A stretch of DNA of 64,000 nucleotides from contig DLBH01000054.1 in the NCBI GenBank assembly GCA_002494165.1, positions 1-64,000 on the forward strand, given 5' to 3'. Position numbers and translations under genes: made by a program. Each line of letters starts with the position of its first letter. The stretch's first letter is position 1. The stretch comes from Lachnospiraceae bacterium UBA7026. GTDB taxonomy: Bacteria; Bacillota; Clostridia; Lachnospirales; Lachnospiraceae. Shown piece by piece: positions 1 to 11,064 of this stretch. The notes below the pieces were generated by a model. The model was given only the letters and a program-made list of their open reading frames with translations. It searched no databases and was not told where the DNA came from.

Positions 1-1
1 T

Positions 2-2410
2 ACTTTTGATATGTTCTATCTGGAGCGGGGTGGTGGTGAATCCAACTTCTATATTCATTATAATCTGATTTCCACAGTGGAATTTTCTGCACACAAGTCA
101 TTTTTGGGTACCGAGAGGCTGCAGAGAGATCAATTTCAGTTTGAATTGACCGGATTGGATGGTCAGTATAAAAAATGGACCCCAACATCAGAAGGTGAGA
201 ATCCTCCTGAAGGAGCAATATGTGATAAAAACGGACAGTATTGGATTTTGAGTAATGCTGATATTCATGCAATCATGCCTAAGGGTGGTTCCCTGAATGG
301 TGAAGGAACCGTTGCCAGCCCGAAAAAAGAACATTCCACTGATGGTTATACATCATATATTACAGGGGTAACGGAAGACGGTAATGTCAACTTTGGTCAG
401 GCAGAAATTTCCCAAGTTGACCGGGATGCCTGTCATGACGGAAATCCATCCTCTTACCTGTATCGTGTCAGAGAGATTGTTCCCGACGATGCTGTAAATG
501 AAAATGGAATCAGATGGGATCAGGCCGATGAAGACCAGAAATCACAGGGAGGATTTGTTAAAGACAATGTTGTCTATGACGGCAGAGTTTATTATTGGAT
601 GGGAACTGTAAAAGCGGTAGAAGTACTTGCCGGTGATGGGAGTACATATACTGACTACATCCTGGATAAGAGCCGTTTTCTGAATAGCGATTATACTCAA
701 CCCGATACGGAGACAACCTTCTTTAACTTTTCAAATACCTATGTTCCAGATCTGGGAAGTGCAGAGTTCACAAAAGTGGATGGATCCGGAGAGGGAGTAC
801 AGGGGGCAGAGTTCGCTTTGTTTGCAGATGAAACCTGTCAAACACCCGCTATCAATATAGATGGGGACAAGCAGCCCTGGACAGCAATATCTGATGAACA
901 TGGACTGGTCAAATTTGATGGTGTCCGTACAGGGACTTATTATATGAAAGAAACGAAGGCACCTGAAGGATATAAGCCCATTAATTCGATTTACAAGGTT
1001 GTTATAGAAGATTCAAAAGACAGTACAAAAACATCATCGATCACTTTGCTCGGAGATGAAACGCAGACACCCGTCCACGAGATTTACAATCTCAAGCTTT
1101 CCACAGAAGGCTTAGAAGTAGATAAGCATTGGAAAGGTGGTATGCCGGATGATGATGCGTCTATAACATATCAGTTATACCAGACATCAACTAAGGATAA
1201 AATAGGTCAGTATTCCATTGATGTATCAAATCTCGGATATGGTAAACCGGACTGGAGCAACACCAGATTTTTTACAAATGATGAATTGACTGGAGATAAA
1301 ACTCATATAAAAAAGGGTTCGGTAATAGAGATTGTCATTGCAACAACAAGTGGTGGATGGAGTTTCGACACACTTAATGAATTAACTCCTATAACAAGTA
1401 ATCAAACTATTATCAGTGATACTCTCAGCGGGGGAAAAGATCGGGAGCGCAGGATACGAATAGAAGTTACGGATGAATCTACAACTGCTGTCAATCTATA
1501 CGGGCAGTTGGAATCCTGTTATGATGGAAATGGAGGAAAACCTACTATTTCTGCATCTATTATTTCTGAACCGTCAACATCAGAAGATGGAGAAACTAAG
1601 CTTGTTGGGACAGTCACTATAGGGAAAAATACAGTTTCATCTAATATTGAAGCTGGTTTTTCTAACCTTGATCCGGCTATTCTCATTAATAAAGGCTCAG
1701 GCGATTGGACATCTGTTGTCAAGAACCTTCCGGAAAAGACAAGTGACGGGGAATGGGAGACGAGCTATAGGTATTTCGTTGAAGAGGTTGAAAGCTCGAT
1801 ACCTTCCGGATTCTCATTTAATAATATTTATCCTGATTCGGCAGTTCCGGGCGAAACAATTTCGATAGTCAATATCGCTAATACGCCTGCAGCAATCAGT
1901 ATCGATATTAAAAAGACGGATGATGTTCCGAATAGTACTAATTATCTGGCCGGAGCCGTATTCGAACTCCACTACAGAGTGGATTCCACTAAGAGTTGGG
2001 CCAAAGCGACGACAATCGATGGTCTGGTTATAGAGGAACTTGATACGGATAGCCGGTTCGTGGTTCCGATTGAAGGTATTACCCTCACAGGCCTTAATGA
2101 TGGACAGTACCGGATTGAGGAAATCAGCCCGCCTCCTGAAGGATATGTAATCACAGAGGAATATCCTGTTGTATTTACCATAGAAAATGGAGAAATCACC
2201 AATACAGATGGAACTATATCGAAGGTAAGATACAGTGCGGCAAATGAAGGTCAAAATGCCCTCTTTATCATCCCCAACACCCCCGGTGCAGCCTTGCCTT
2301 CTGCCGGCGGGCCCGGCACCTGGATTTATTTCCTGCTTGGCGGAGCCTTGTCCATATCTGCAGTCTTCCTGCTGAGAAAGAGAAGGCTGAAACCCCTTCG
2401 GAAGCATTAA
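2..2410 (+). CDS. Cell-wall-anchored SpaA/fibro-slime adhesin, 3' part (5' end outside window)
   Basis: This is the C-terminal ~800 residues of a surface adhesin whose start lies left of the window; the frame is already open at base 2. Its first residues (FYLERGGGESN) match the end of the fibro-slime domain in the adhesin at 4413-10982 (FYLERGGCDSN), so both share that architecture. Further on are CnaB/SpaA-type modules, with E-box-like ends (YYMKETKAPEGY; YRIEEISPPPEGY) of the kind that form intramolecular isopeptide bonds. The C-terminus is a sorting signal: LPSAGG near residue 762 counted from the Met at base 11, a hydrophobic helix and an Arg/Lys tail. The fourth motif position is Ala, not the usual Thr. 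A sortase should link it to the wall or to a pilus; a pilus-tip or accessory role is inferred from the neighbouring sortases and pilins. Confidence 0.85.
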   Translation, partial: TFDMFYLERGGGESNFYIHYNLISTVEFSAHKSFLGTERLQRDQFQFELTGLDGQYKKWTPTSEGENPPEGAICDKNGQYWILSNADIHAIMPKGGSLNGEGTVASPKKEHSTDGYTSYITGVTEDGNVNFGQAEISQVDRDACHDGNPSSYLYRVREIVPDDAVNENGIRWDQADEDQKSQGGFVKDNVVYDGRVYYWMGTVKAVEVLAGDGSTYTDYILDKSRFLNSDYTQPDTETTFFNFSNTYVPDLGSAEFTKVDGSGEGVQGAEFALFADETCQTPAINIDGDKQPWTAISDEHGLVKFDGVRTGTYYMKETKAPEGYKPINSIYKVVIEDSKDSTKTSSITLLGDETQTPVHEIYNLKLSTEGLEVDKHWKGGMPDDDASITYQLYQTSTKDKIGQYSIDVSNLGYGKPDWSNTRFFTNDELTGDKTHIKKGSVIEIVIATTSGGWSFDTLNELTPITSNQTIISDTLSGGKDRERRIRIEVTDESTTAVNLYGQLESCYDGNGGKPTISASIISEPSTSEDGETKLVGTVTIGKNTVSSNIEAGFSNLDPAILINKGSGDWTSVVKNLPEKTSDGEWETSYRYFVEEVESSIPSGFSFNNIYPDSAVPGETISIVNIANTPAAISIDIKKTDDVPNSTNYLAGAVFELHYRVDSTKSWAKATTIDGLVIEELDTDSRFVVPIEGITLTGLNDGQYRIEEISPPPEGYVITEEYPVVFTIENGEITNTDGTISKVRYSAANEGQNALFIIPNTPGAALPSAGGPGTWIYFLLGGALSISAVFLLRKRRLKPLRKH

Positions 2411-2465
2411 GAGGCAGCTTAAAAGAATAATCGATGATATTGAGTTCCTATTCCATTACAAAAAA

Positions 2466-2496
2466 AGTCAGTCATTTCGGTGACTGGCTTTTTTTA
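2466..2496 (+). terminator. Rho-independent terminator
   Basis: A 9-bp stem (AGTCAGTCA / TGACTGGCT, one G-U pair) with a TTTCGG loop is followed by a run of T. It closes the adhesin gene ending at 2410. Confidence 0.85.
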
Positions 2497-2601
2497 ATAT
2501 AAAATAATGATTTATTTCGATGCAAAGTAGAAATCGAAAAAAAACTATGCTATGATGTGATGGGTTAAAATCGATGTATGATCCAGACAGGATAAAACAT
2601 T

Positions 2602-3821
2602 TTAAATACTCAGATGAGCGGTTACCGGGTATCCGCCTATCGATTCTTCTACCCGTCCTTTATTGATAACAGGAACTGGGGGCTGCTGGGCATTGCGGTG
2701 ACAGAGCCCAAAGCGGAGGAGCCGGAAGAGGAGAACGCTGCCCGGAAGGCAGCTGACGGTGAAGAGTCTGCAGAATCGGCAGCGGATGTCAAAATTGCGT
2801 ACAATACCTTTGCCAATGATGTAGATTACAATCACACAAATCACAACTTTGTCTCTGTGACAAGCGGCCTCTCGATTGGATATGACTATAAGGGAGGTAC
2901 GGATACAGAAGAGGCTCTGAATGATGCACGGAATTTCTTCTGGAATGACAGCGCCACCAAAGTAGCCGTGTTGATTACAGATGGTGCACCTCAGCAGGAC
3001 GGGGCTACCGGCCCTGAACTTGACGCACGGGTGAAAGCTGCAGCTGAAGCGTTGAAAAGTAATATCACCCAGGACTTGACGATCTATGTCACAATTCGTA
3101 ATGGCGGCTGGGCGGGTACTAACAATGGATTAATAATAATATTCTGATTCAGGATCTTGAAGCAGGAGATTATACCATTGAGGAAACCGGCAGCGGGAAC
3201 CTCACTTTAGTTTCCGCCGTGGGCGGGAAGAGCGTCAGCAGCAATATTGTGACAGCGACGGTTACAGCCGGAAGACAGACAGAAGCAGACCTGCTCGATA
3301 CTGCAAAGGCAGCATTTACCAACAATTATATTGCCTATGAGGTGATTATCGTTAAGGTTGACACGGGAAATAACGAAACAAAACTTGGCGGAGCGAAGTT
3401 TGATCTGTATAGTGAGGATGCGGTAGAAAACGGTGAAATCAAAATCGGAGCAGCACCATTAAAGAGCAATCTGATTTCGTCTTCCGATGAACAGGATAAG
3501 GGTAAGGTTTCGCTTGGACCGTTGACACCGGGTACATATTATCTGTTCGAAACAGAAGCGCCGTCAGGCTATACCGCGATGGATATGCCTGTGGAGATCG
3601 TAGTCTCAGAGAACAGGGTGAGCCTGATGCAGGGATCCAGAAATGAAAATGGCACGATTTCTCAGGAAAAGGCTGAATTGACTGTTATGAATTCGGCCGG
3701 CACTGCCCTCCCGAGTACCGGCGGCCCGGGTTCCGGCCTGCTCTACCTCCTTGGCTTCTTGCTGGTCACATTCGCCGGAGCAGGGTTTGTGATGAATCGT
3801 AAAAGAAAATATGCGGCATGA
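2602..3821 (+). pseudogene. Decayed VWA-type LPXTG adhesin (truncated and frameshifted)
   Basis: Three pieces of a former adhesin gene survive. From about 2602 the reading frame repeats the segment QMSGYxVSAYRFFYP...NRNWGLL of the intact adhesin at 4413-10982, with no start region before it. It then passes into a von Willebrand factor A-like stretch (GGTDTEEALNDAR; VAVLITDGAPQQ) that ends in a stop at 3145-3147. Coding resumes in another frame from about 3123 (IQDLEAGDYTIEETGSG) and runs through a SpaA-type domain (LGGAKFDLY; YYLFETEAPSGY) to a complete sorting signal, LPSTGG plus membrane helix and RKRKYAA tail. The VWA part is absent from the 4413 adhesin, so the parent was a different paralogue. 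An extended -10-like TGC-TATGAT lies at 2548-2556. Remnant status is clear; whether it serves as a recombination donor is unknown. Confidence 0.8.
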
Positions 3822-3884
3822 AAGGCAGATGTCTGAACCATCGGGTTCATGACAAATAGTGCAGTTATTGCGGCAAAAAAAGTT

Positions 3885-3918
3885 ACGGGATTGGCCATCA
3901 GGCTGATCCCGTTATTTT
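3885..3918 (+). terminator. Rho-independent terminator
   Basis: Stem ACGGGAT (3885-3891) / ATCCCGT (3906-3912), extended inward by TGGCC/GGCTG, followed by TATTTT. It lies behind the decayed adhesin and isolates the next transcription unit. Confidence 0.75.
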
Positions 3919-4011
3919 AACTTGCAAACTTTAATACATAAAACTTCTGAAGGTTAATGTAGAAAAGTGAAACGCCTGCAGCAGATAAGCTTTCCTATTT
4001 TTTACTGAAAG

Positions 4012-4117
4012 TTGATATTTGATAAAATAGCTGTTTTTTGCAAAATATCTTCTGATAAACATTGATTATTTTAGATTAAAGTATGGAACTTGCAGGTGTT
4101 GTTATGGTATGATGAAA
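4012..4117 (+). promoter_or_regulatory. Conserved promoter region of the large adhesin
   Basis: The block starts TTGATATTTG, continues through an AAATAGC...TTTTT...AAAAT segment, and ends with an extended -10 (TATGG-TATGAT-GAAA, TATGAT at 4108-4113). The block at 11065-11170 matches it without gaps at the same spacing of 96 bp from TTGATAT to TATGAT. No canonical -35 is visible, which suits a regulated or activator-dependent extended -10 promoter. About 300 bp of AT-rich leader separates it from the start codon at 4413; I saw no gene there. Confidence 0.55.
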
Positions 4118-4412
4118 CCGAAAAAAATAGATAATTCTTTCGCTTTTATTATGATAAAGCTGGATTATTTTGTTTTCAAAAGGTTTATTCAAATGGTATC
4201 AGGATTGCAGGTGCTTTTTTGCAGCAAGCCGAACCATGGTAGTATTTGACCTTTACATTTTCTGAATTACATATGGGAAAATGATTTCTGGAAGAGTGTA
4301 GAGATCATGGTTTTTTAATGGAGAAAGAGTTGCAGTGATCAGCTCTTTTTAGACATATACTTCATTTTCAAGAGACAGAAGGTACGGAGAAACATAAAAA
4401 GGAGAGAAGGCA

Positions 4413-7400
4413 ATGAAGAATATTCTAAAAAAATGGAACAATCTAGTTTCGGACAGGAGATCATGGTGGAGAAAATGGCGGAGCGTCGTTACTTTTATGG
4501 CTATGGTGGTTGTATTTGCGACAACCTATGCGCTGATCCTGCCCGCTATCACTCTGGAAAAAGAAGAGGGAAAGCCCGAGAGGGGAGTCTATCTTGAAAA
4601 TGTGGAGCGGGGGTCAACCGCCTCAGTCACAGAAGAGGATGAAGAACTGCCTAGAGAAAATGCGAAATCGGGGAATTCAGATTTGTCAAATGATAATGAT
4701 CCGGCAGATGAAGAGAAAGATCAGCCGGAGTCTTCTGTATTCTCAACCCCGGAGACTGGCCAAAAGAATAATGATGAGTCCGGGAAGGAAACGTCCGGCA
4801 AAGAGACCGCTGAAGGTCAGACGACCACATATGCCAATGGCATATATACCGGTAAGGGAGACGGCTACACCCTGTCTCTGGATCTGAAAGAAGAGATGAG
4901 ACTCCCGGCAGATGTTACCGTATCTGTAGAGGAGATTAAAGATGAAAAAGATACAGCTGCAGTCTATCGTTCTTATATGACAGCAGCGAAAAGGGCGGCC
5001 GCCAGAGAAGGCTGGGGAGAGTTCACCTCTGTTCGGTTTATTAAGTTCGCTCTTTATTCTGATGGCAAAGAGGTTCGTACCAACCAGGATATGGATGTTC
5101 TGGTTATGCCCATGGAGAAAGATAAAGTCAGAAATGGAGACGAGGCCCATGTTCTGACTTTCCGGGGTTCTGCCGCCCATATGACAGAAGATCTGATCAC
5201 CCAGATGAGCGGCTACAGTGTATCCGCCTACCGTTTCTTCTACCCTTCTGCAACTATAGATAACAGAAACTGGGGACTGTTGTGCCTTGCCGTGATGGAG
5301 CCTAAAGCAGAGGATCAGGAAGAACTGCAGGATGGGGATTCTGCCCAGACAACGGATGATAAACTGTCCGACGAAACAGCAGATTCCACGGAGACCCTTG
5401 CCTCCACAGAGGAGACAGGGACGGAAGAAACAGCCAGTACAGAGACAGTTACAGCTGAAGAAAATACCACAGAGGAGACAGCGACAGAAGAAAACAGTAC
5501 AGAAGAAGATCGTAAGCTGGTGCAGAAGCTGGAATACCAGGGAGAAGACTATAAGGTAGTCATGACTTGTGATGAAAAGGCCGGTATTCCGGAGGGCGCG
5601 ACTCTTCAGGTGACAGAGATCCGTAAAGATACTGACAGTGAAAACTATGAAAAATACCTCCAGGAGGCCAGCGAGACCCTGGAGATGAATAAGATGGCTA
5701 ACCCCAATGCCCGCTTCTTTGACATCAAGATCGTGGATGGAGACCAGGAGATCGAGCCAAAGGCTCCGGTATCTGTCAACATTTCCTATGATCAGCCCAT
5801 GGAAATTAAGGAAGGGGAAAAGGTTGACGCTCTCCATTTCGGAGAGAAAGAGACGGAAGTTCTCGAGGACGTGGAAGTTCAGACCAGCAAGAACGATGAA
5901 GTAAAGAGTGTGACCTTTGATGCCGAGACCTTCTCTGTATATGGAGTGTTGACTTACACTGTGGACTTCACCTTCGACGGTTACAGCTACAGTATTGAAG
6001 GGGACAGCACCATCAAGCTTTCAAAGCTGGTGGAGATTCTGGAGATTGCCGGGGAAGGAAAAGACTACGAGACCGGCATGGATTTCGTCAAAGACGTGAA
6101 AAATGTGACCTTTACCGATGAAAGCCTGGTCAAGGTGGAAAAAGCCGGCCTCTTTGGGACAGGTGTCTTCAGCTGGGGAGACTGGGAACTGACCAGCCTT
6201 AAGCCCTTTGATACCGAGGAAACCCTGACCATTGAGATGGAAGACGGGATCAGGTACGAGATCAAAGTGACGGATGCCCAGATGAAAGCCAATGTTCTGA
6301 CCGCCGATGGGGATAACTATGAGATCACGGTAACCTATGGGGAAGAAGCGAAGATCCCAGACGGAGCAGAGCTGAAGGTAAGTGAGATTACAAAAGAAGA
6401 CAAGCACTATACAGAGTATTATAAAGAAGCCAGTAAGGCAGTTCGTGAGAATACAGAATCAGAGATAAAGACAAAAGAAGATGAGGAATCAGATAAGGAT
6501 TCAGGGGAAGTAAAAGATAAAGACTATGTTCGCTTCTTTGATATTGAGATCTGGCATGGGGAAGAGAAGATTGAACCAAAAGCCAATGTAACAGTGAATA
6601 TTAAACTGGCAGATGCCCCGGAAGGCGAGAATGCTGAGGCAACTGTGGTGCATTTTGACGAGTCTGGTACAGAGATCATGGATCTCTCTGAGACAAAGGA
6701 TGCAGAAGAAGATAAAGGACTCACCTTTGCTGCAGATGCATTTTCTGTGTATTCTGTTTTCTATACGGTAGATTTCCACTGGGTAGTGGATGGGAAAGAG
6801 TATGGATTCAGACTTCCTGGTGGTGGATTCGTTTCCCTTGAACATGTAGTGGAAGTGCTCGGTATAGGCAAGGACAGCAGTGAAAGTGGATCTAACAACG
6901 CCGATAAAGGGGCGGACAGTGATCTCCAGGACAGAGGAGAAGGAAATGGTATAAGCAATGGTATCACATACTCTGCAGCAGATTTGAACAGGCTGGAGAT
7001 TTCTGAAGAGACCAGGAAGTTTGTTGCAGATGTAGAGAAAGCGGAATTCTCTTCACCGGAATTAGTATGGGTTGGAAAAGTTGAGGACGCCGCCACAGTT
7101 GGTGATTTGAAAAAAACCAATGAGCTTGAATGTGAATACAGCAAGGAGTTGACCAAAGAGCAGATTGCAGAAATAAATGCGCAGAAGGTGAAAGCCGGGG
7201 ACTGGGCTTTGATTAGTGTAAAGCCATTTACGAGTGAAGAGACGCTGACGATCACCATGAAAACAGGTGAAGAGTTTATCATTAAAGTGACTGACGCCAG
7301 AGTCGATGATAATAGCTTAGATGGAAAACAATTTGTGATAGTATCCCAGAACAATAATCTGGCTGTTACGGCAGATGACAGTTCTTTGGATACAGGGTAT

Positions 7401-10400
7401 TTAAGTGCAAATAGCGTTACAGGCAACGGTAATCAGATTTGGTCATTTGAATATGTTTACAACAATGGCGCCATGTATCGATTAAAGTCTGTTGCCCAGA
7501 ACAAATATATTCGTGTGGACAATAATGGAAATATTACATTAACGGATAATCAGTCCAATGCGACTCAGTTTTTTCTTGATGAAGAAAATGGAGCCTATAC
7601 ATTTGGTGCAGGTCTTCCTCCGAATTATCTGAATGTAGCCTATCTGAACTCATTTGTTGATTCTGGTACCAATTGCTATAAGATGGGGTCAAACGACAAT
7701 CAGCGGTTTGCTTTACGAGAAGCGCAAACCACCGATAAAAAAGGTGACTGGCTGCTGTTCATGGATGAAACGCAGAATGATATTTATATCCATGTTGGAG
7801 ATACGATCACATTGCGGCCTTATGACAGCTGGACATGGAAAGAACCTGGAAAAGATGTACAGACAGATCATTGGATTTTCGATGAAAATGATACAAATAA
7901 AAAGACAAATTGGGGCATTAACCAAAATGCAGGTAATGAGTCAAGCAAGGATTACTGGATAGATTCAAATGGTGTATTCAGATTTGACAGACATGTAAAG
8001 TATGATGATCAGTTGATAAGTCGATACTGGTCTGTCCAGGGAAAAGCATTAAAAGCGGGTGAGTATGTCCTCAAAAATACAGCGAATAATCATACGATCA
8101 CGGTACATGTACTTCCAAAAGACGACCCTTCTCATCAGCTTGGAATTTTTACCGGGCTTGACAGAATCAAGGTGAACCTTTTCGATTATGATAGAAAAGG
8201 ATTGTTGGATCCTGCTGATAATAGCAATGTGAATTATGGAACGCTTAAGCAAGAGGCAATCAATATAGATGATAACGGAAATGTTCGACCGCTTCATTTC
8301 ACGAGTTCCGGAGGAGGGAGCGGAATCAATGATTACACGCGGGATACTTCAAATCCAGGTATAGTTTCATCAACTTTGGTGAATGGTTTTCCGGTTCTTG
8401 CCAGCGATAACAGTGTAAGTCTGGATTATCTCTTTGACACAAGTAAAACAACCTGGTCCGGCGGAAATGATCATGATGCCATCATCGCCTATCCGGAATT
8501 GACAGGTCTGTTTCAGCAGGACACGAATGGATATTATTATTATAATAGTAACAGCAATTATGCCTACTATGATCCAGCCGACGGTAATAAGGCAATAACT
8601 CTGTATGAGCATACCTATACGCAGGTCAGGTCGGGAAGTGGAGGCTTGTTCAACAGTAAGCCCATTGGCTTTTTCCCATTCCATGATTATGATTCACAGA
8701 CGAATCTTTCGGTTAACCAGAACAAGAATCTGAATCATCATATCGGTATGAGTATGGAAGTGAAATTCGCTCTTCCTGCCAACATGAAAGCACAGAACGG
8801 TGATGATATCACGTTCGGTTTTACCGGTGACGATGATATGTGGGTATTCGTAGATGATAAATTGGCTCTTGATGTTGGCGGTGTTCATCAGCCAATCTAC
8901 AGGAAGTATGATTTTACGAACACAGATGATAATGATATTAAACTGAATCTGATTCCCGGGAAGGAATACACTCTGAAGGTGTTTTATCTTGAGCGTGGAG
9001 GCTGTGACTCGAACTGTGCACTTCGATTCAATCTGCCGCTTACACTTGGAAGCGCAGACGTAAGGATTGTAAAGAAAAAAGCAAAGGATACTGTGAACAC
9101 AGAAGATATCTTTCTTGAAGGAGCTAAGTTTGGACTGTGGGAAAATGACTCCTGTACAGGAGATCCGTTAAGAACGCAGACATCCAACGGATCTGGAGTG
9201 GTATTATTTGACGCTGTTCCTGTCATGGAGGAGGGACAGGTTTATTATCTGAAAGAGATGAAAGCTCCTGCAGGGTACTATATAAATGATACGATCTATA
9301 AATTGACTGCGGTCAAGGATAATACTACCGGCAAATATTCCTTTGAAATATCTGTAAAGGATGATGAGCAGGCACAGATTGACACGACGGTGGAAGAACC
9401 GCATTCGCCAATCATTTATGACCAGGATATTAAGCCCATCCAGCTGACTCTGCATAAGGTCTGGACAGGAGGCGAACCGGACGGAAACGTTTGGGCAAAA
9501 TTTAAGCTGAGAAGGTTTAAGTCCTATGAGGGAGATATAACCAACAGTCCTTGTACATTGAATGTTTATCGATATAAGAGTAATAACAATCCTGTTTTGG
9601 TTGATACAAGACAATACAATTCAGGGACAACGGCAACAGTAAGTTGGGGTTACAGTCCGAGATATTATGGTTATAATGGAAGTGGTAATATACCAGATGT
9701 TTATGGGCAGTATAACTTTGATGGAAGCGGAACATGGCAAAAAAGCAGTAATTATTCTGTCACTATTCCCATGACTACGGCGGGCGAAACAAAAAACCTC
9801 TATCTGAGGGATGAGAATGTAGGAACTAACTATGGTGCAGGTGTAATTAATCCTTCCATCAGCCCAAATTCAAACTATAATGATTCGACACAGCATGTTT
9901 CTGCGACCAACGAGCCGGATACGAGCTATGACGGACCTGAGAAACAGCTTGATTCGACTACCGGCTGGACATGGGTATTTGACGAGCAGCCTGCATATAG
10001 TGTTCGTCCTGACGGCATTGTAGAGTATTACAGCTATTACGTGGAGGAAATAGGACATAATCACCAGAATTATCAAGTTGCCTATGACAGTACTTTTGTC
10101 AATGCGTACGATGGAAATACTTATCCAACTGGCAGTTCTTTGAGTGAGGAGCGAACCATTACAAACTATAAGAATGAGGTATTCGTCGCAAAACGGTGGT
10201 ATGACCCCAATGGCAATTTGCTTGATGAACAGCCTGATACGTCTGTCAGTGCGACTCTCTCGGCTTCGAACGGTGGCAGTATTAATGGTCAGGCGACGCA
10301 AACTATCACCGCATCTGCACCAGGAACCTGGCAGGTCGCAAACAACGATACCGGTATTTATAGCGCTGTGGAAAACCCCGTTCCAGATGGTTACACCGTC

Positions 10401-10982
10401 AGCTACACCTATCAGGAAGCAGGTGAAACATCAGATTATGCAACGCATCAGTATGGTCCAGGCGTTCATCGTGGTGGTACGATCTACATAAACAACACCA
10501 TGGATGATTTTACAATGAAAGTAAAAAAGGTTATTAAGGATACTGATATCGGCCTTGAGAACGCCACGTTCACACTGACGAAAGTAGACGAACAGGGTGC
10601 GATCATTACCGGTGATAATGCCTATTCACAGGAGCAGACTACTTCAGATGCCAACAATAAGATAATAACCTTTGATTCTCTCAAGCCTGGTAATTATATG
10701 CTCAGTGAAACGGGTATGCCTGCTGGTTACATTAAACGCGAAGGTCCATATTATATAAATATCGGTGCCACCGGAACGATAGCGCTAAAGGACAGCGATA
10801 ATTATTCTCTGATTAGTCCAGGTAGTGAAGGAGTGACCTTTATCATTGAAAACGAACCTGGCACTGAACTTCCGGCTGCCGGAGGCCCCGGTACAAGACT
10901 CTTTGTGATCCTTGGCGGTTTATTCCTCGCTCTTGCCGGAGCAGGTATTGTACTGATGACAAGAAGAAATGCCAAAATCTAA
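4413..10982 (+). CDS. Giant LPXTG-like adhesin with fibro-slime and SpaA/CnaB domains
   Basis: This 2189-residue surface protein is probably a pilus-tip or stand-alone adhesin. The N-terminus carries a streptococcal-type export signal (RKWRSVV...TYALILPAITLE, residues ~20-50). Acidic and Glu/Thr-rich linkers follow, then two copies of a module containing RFFDI(K/E)I...EPKA.V.VNI and ending FSVY. A ricin/fascin-like segment (~970-1100) precedes a fibro-slime (PA14-like) domain (~1410-1545; DDDMWVFVDDKLALDVGG). SpaA and CnaB domains follow (YYLKEMKAPAGYY; IQLTLHKVWTGG; LSETGMPAGY). The sorting signal is LPAAGG near residue 2153, then a helix and TRRNAKI. The start at 4413 has a good AAGGAGAG ribosome site. 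Transcription probably starts at the 4108 element. Residues 265-305 are duplicated in the pseudogene at 2602. The ligand is unknown. Confidence 0.9.
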   Translation: MKNILKKWNNLVSDRRSWWRKWRSVVTFMAMVVVFATTYALILPAITLEKEEGKPERGVYLENVERGSTASVTEEDEELPRENAKSGNSDLSNDNDPADEEKDQPESSVFSTPETGQKNNDESGKETSGKETAEGQTTTYANGIYTGKGDGYTLSLDLKEEMRLPADVTVSVEEIKDEKDTAAVYRSYMTAAKRAAAREGWGEFTSVRFIKFALYSDGKEVRTNQDMDVLVMPMEKDKVRNGDEAHVLTFRGSAAHMTEDLITQMSGYSVSAYRFFYPSATIDNRNWGLLCLAVMEPKAEDQEELQDGDSAQTTDDKLSDETADSTETLASTEETGTEETASTETVTAEENTTEETATEENSTEEDRKLVQKLEYQGEDYKVVMTCDEKAGIPEGATLQVTEIRKDTDSENYEKYLQEASETLEMNKMANPNARFFDIKIVDGDQEIEPKAPVSVNISYDQPMEIKEGEKVDALHFGEKETEVLEDVEVQTSKNDEVKSVTFDAETFSVYGVLTYTVDFTFDGYSYSIEGDSTIKLSKLVEILEIAGEGKDYETGMDFVKDVKNVTFTDESLVKVEKAGLFGTGVFSWGDWELTSLKPFDTEETLTIEMEDGIRYEIKVTDAQMKANVLTADGDNYEITVTYGEEAKIPDGAELKVSEITKEDKHYTEYYKEASKAVRENTESEIKTKEDEESDKDSGEVKDKDYVRFFDIEIWHGEEKIEPKANVTVNIKLADAPEGENAEATVVHFDESGTEIMDLSETKDAEEDKGLTFAADAFSVYSVFYTVDFHWVVDGKEYGFRLPGGGFVSLEHVVEVLGIGKDSSESGSNNADKGADSDLQDRGEGNGISNGITYSAADLNRLEISEETRKFVADVEKAEFSSPELVWVGKVEDAATVGDLKKTNELECEYSKELTKEQIAEINAQKVKAGDWALISVKPFTSEETLTITMKTGEEFIIKVTDARVDDNSLDGKQFVIVSQNNNLAVTADDSSLDTGYLSANSVTGNGNQIWSFEYVYNNGAMYRLKSVAQNKYIRVDNNGNITLTDNQSNATQFFLDEENGAYTFGAGLPPNYLNVAYLNSFVDSGTNCYKMGSNDNQRFALREAQTTDKKGDWLLFMDETQNDIYIHVGDTITLRPYDSWTWKEPGKDVQTDHWIFDENDTNKKTNWGINQNAGNESSKDYWIDSNGVFRFDRHVKYDDQLISRYWSVQGKALKAGEYVLKNTANNHTITVHVLPKDDPSHQLGIFTGLDRIKVNLFDYDRKGLLDPADNSNVNYGTLKQEAINIDDNGNVRPLHFTSSGGGSGINDYTRDTSNPGIVSSTLVNGFPVLASDNSVSLDYLFDTSKTTWSGGNDHDAIIAYPELTGLFQQDTNGYYYYNSNSNYAYYDPADGNKAITLYEHTYTQVRSGSGGLFNSKPIGFFPFHDYDSQTNLSVNQNKNLNHHIGMSMEVKFALPANMKAQNGDDITFGFTGDDDMWVFVDDKLALDVGGVHQPIYRKYDFTNTDDNDIKLNLIPGKEYTLKVFYLERGGCDSNCALRFNLPLTLGSADVRIVKKKAKDTVNTEDIFLEGAKFGLWENDSCTGDPLRTQTSNGSGVVLFDAVPVMEEGQVYYLKEMKAPAGYYINDTIYKLTAVKDNTTGKYSFEISVKDDEQAQIDTTVEEPHSPIIYDQDIKPIQLTLHKVWTGGEPDGNVWAKFKLRRFKSYEGDITNSPCTLNVYRYKSNNNPVLVDTRQYNSGTTATVSWGYSPRYYGYNGSGNIPDVYGQYNFDGSGTWQKSSNYSVTIPMTTAGETKNLYLRDENVGTNYGAGVINPSISPNSNYNDSTQHVSATNEPDTSYDGPEKQLDSTTGWTWVFDEQPAYSVRPDGIVEYYSYYVEEIGHNHQNYQVAYDSTFVNAYDGNTYPTGSSLSEERTITNYKNEVFVAKRWYDPNGNLLDEQPDTSVSATLSASNGGSINGQATQTITASAPGTWQVANNDTGIYSAVENPVPDGYTVSYTYQEAGETSDYATHQYGPGVHRGGTIYINNTMDDFTMKVKKVIKDTDIGLENATFTLTKVDEQGAIITGDNAYSQEQTTSDANNKIITFDSLKPGNYMLSETGMPAGYIKREGPYYINIGATGTIALKDSDNYSLISPGSEGVTFIIENEPGTELPAAGGPGTRLFVILGGLFLALAGAGIVLMTRRNAKI

Positions 10983-11064
10983 ACATTAGATATTTCTTGC
11001 CAGATTATCATGAAAAATGGTAAAATAACTTGGAAGTATGTCATAGATTTGTAAATATGAATCT

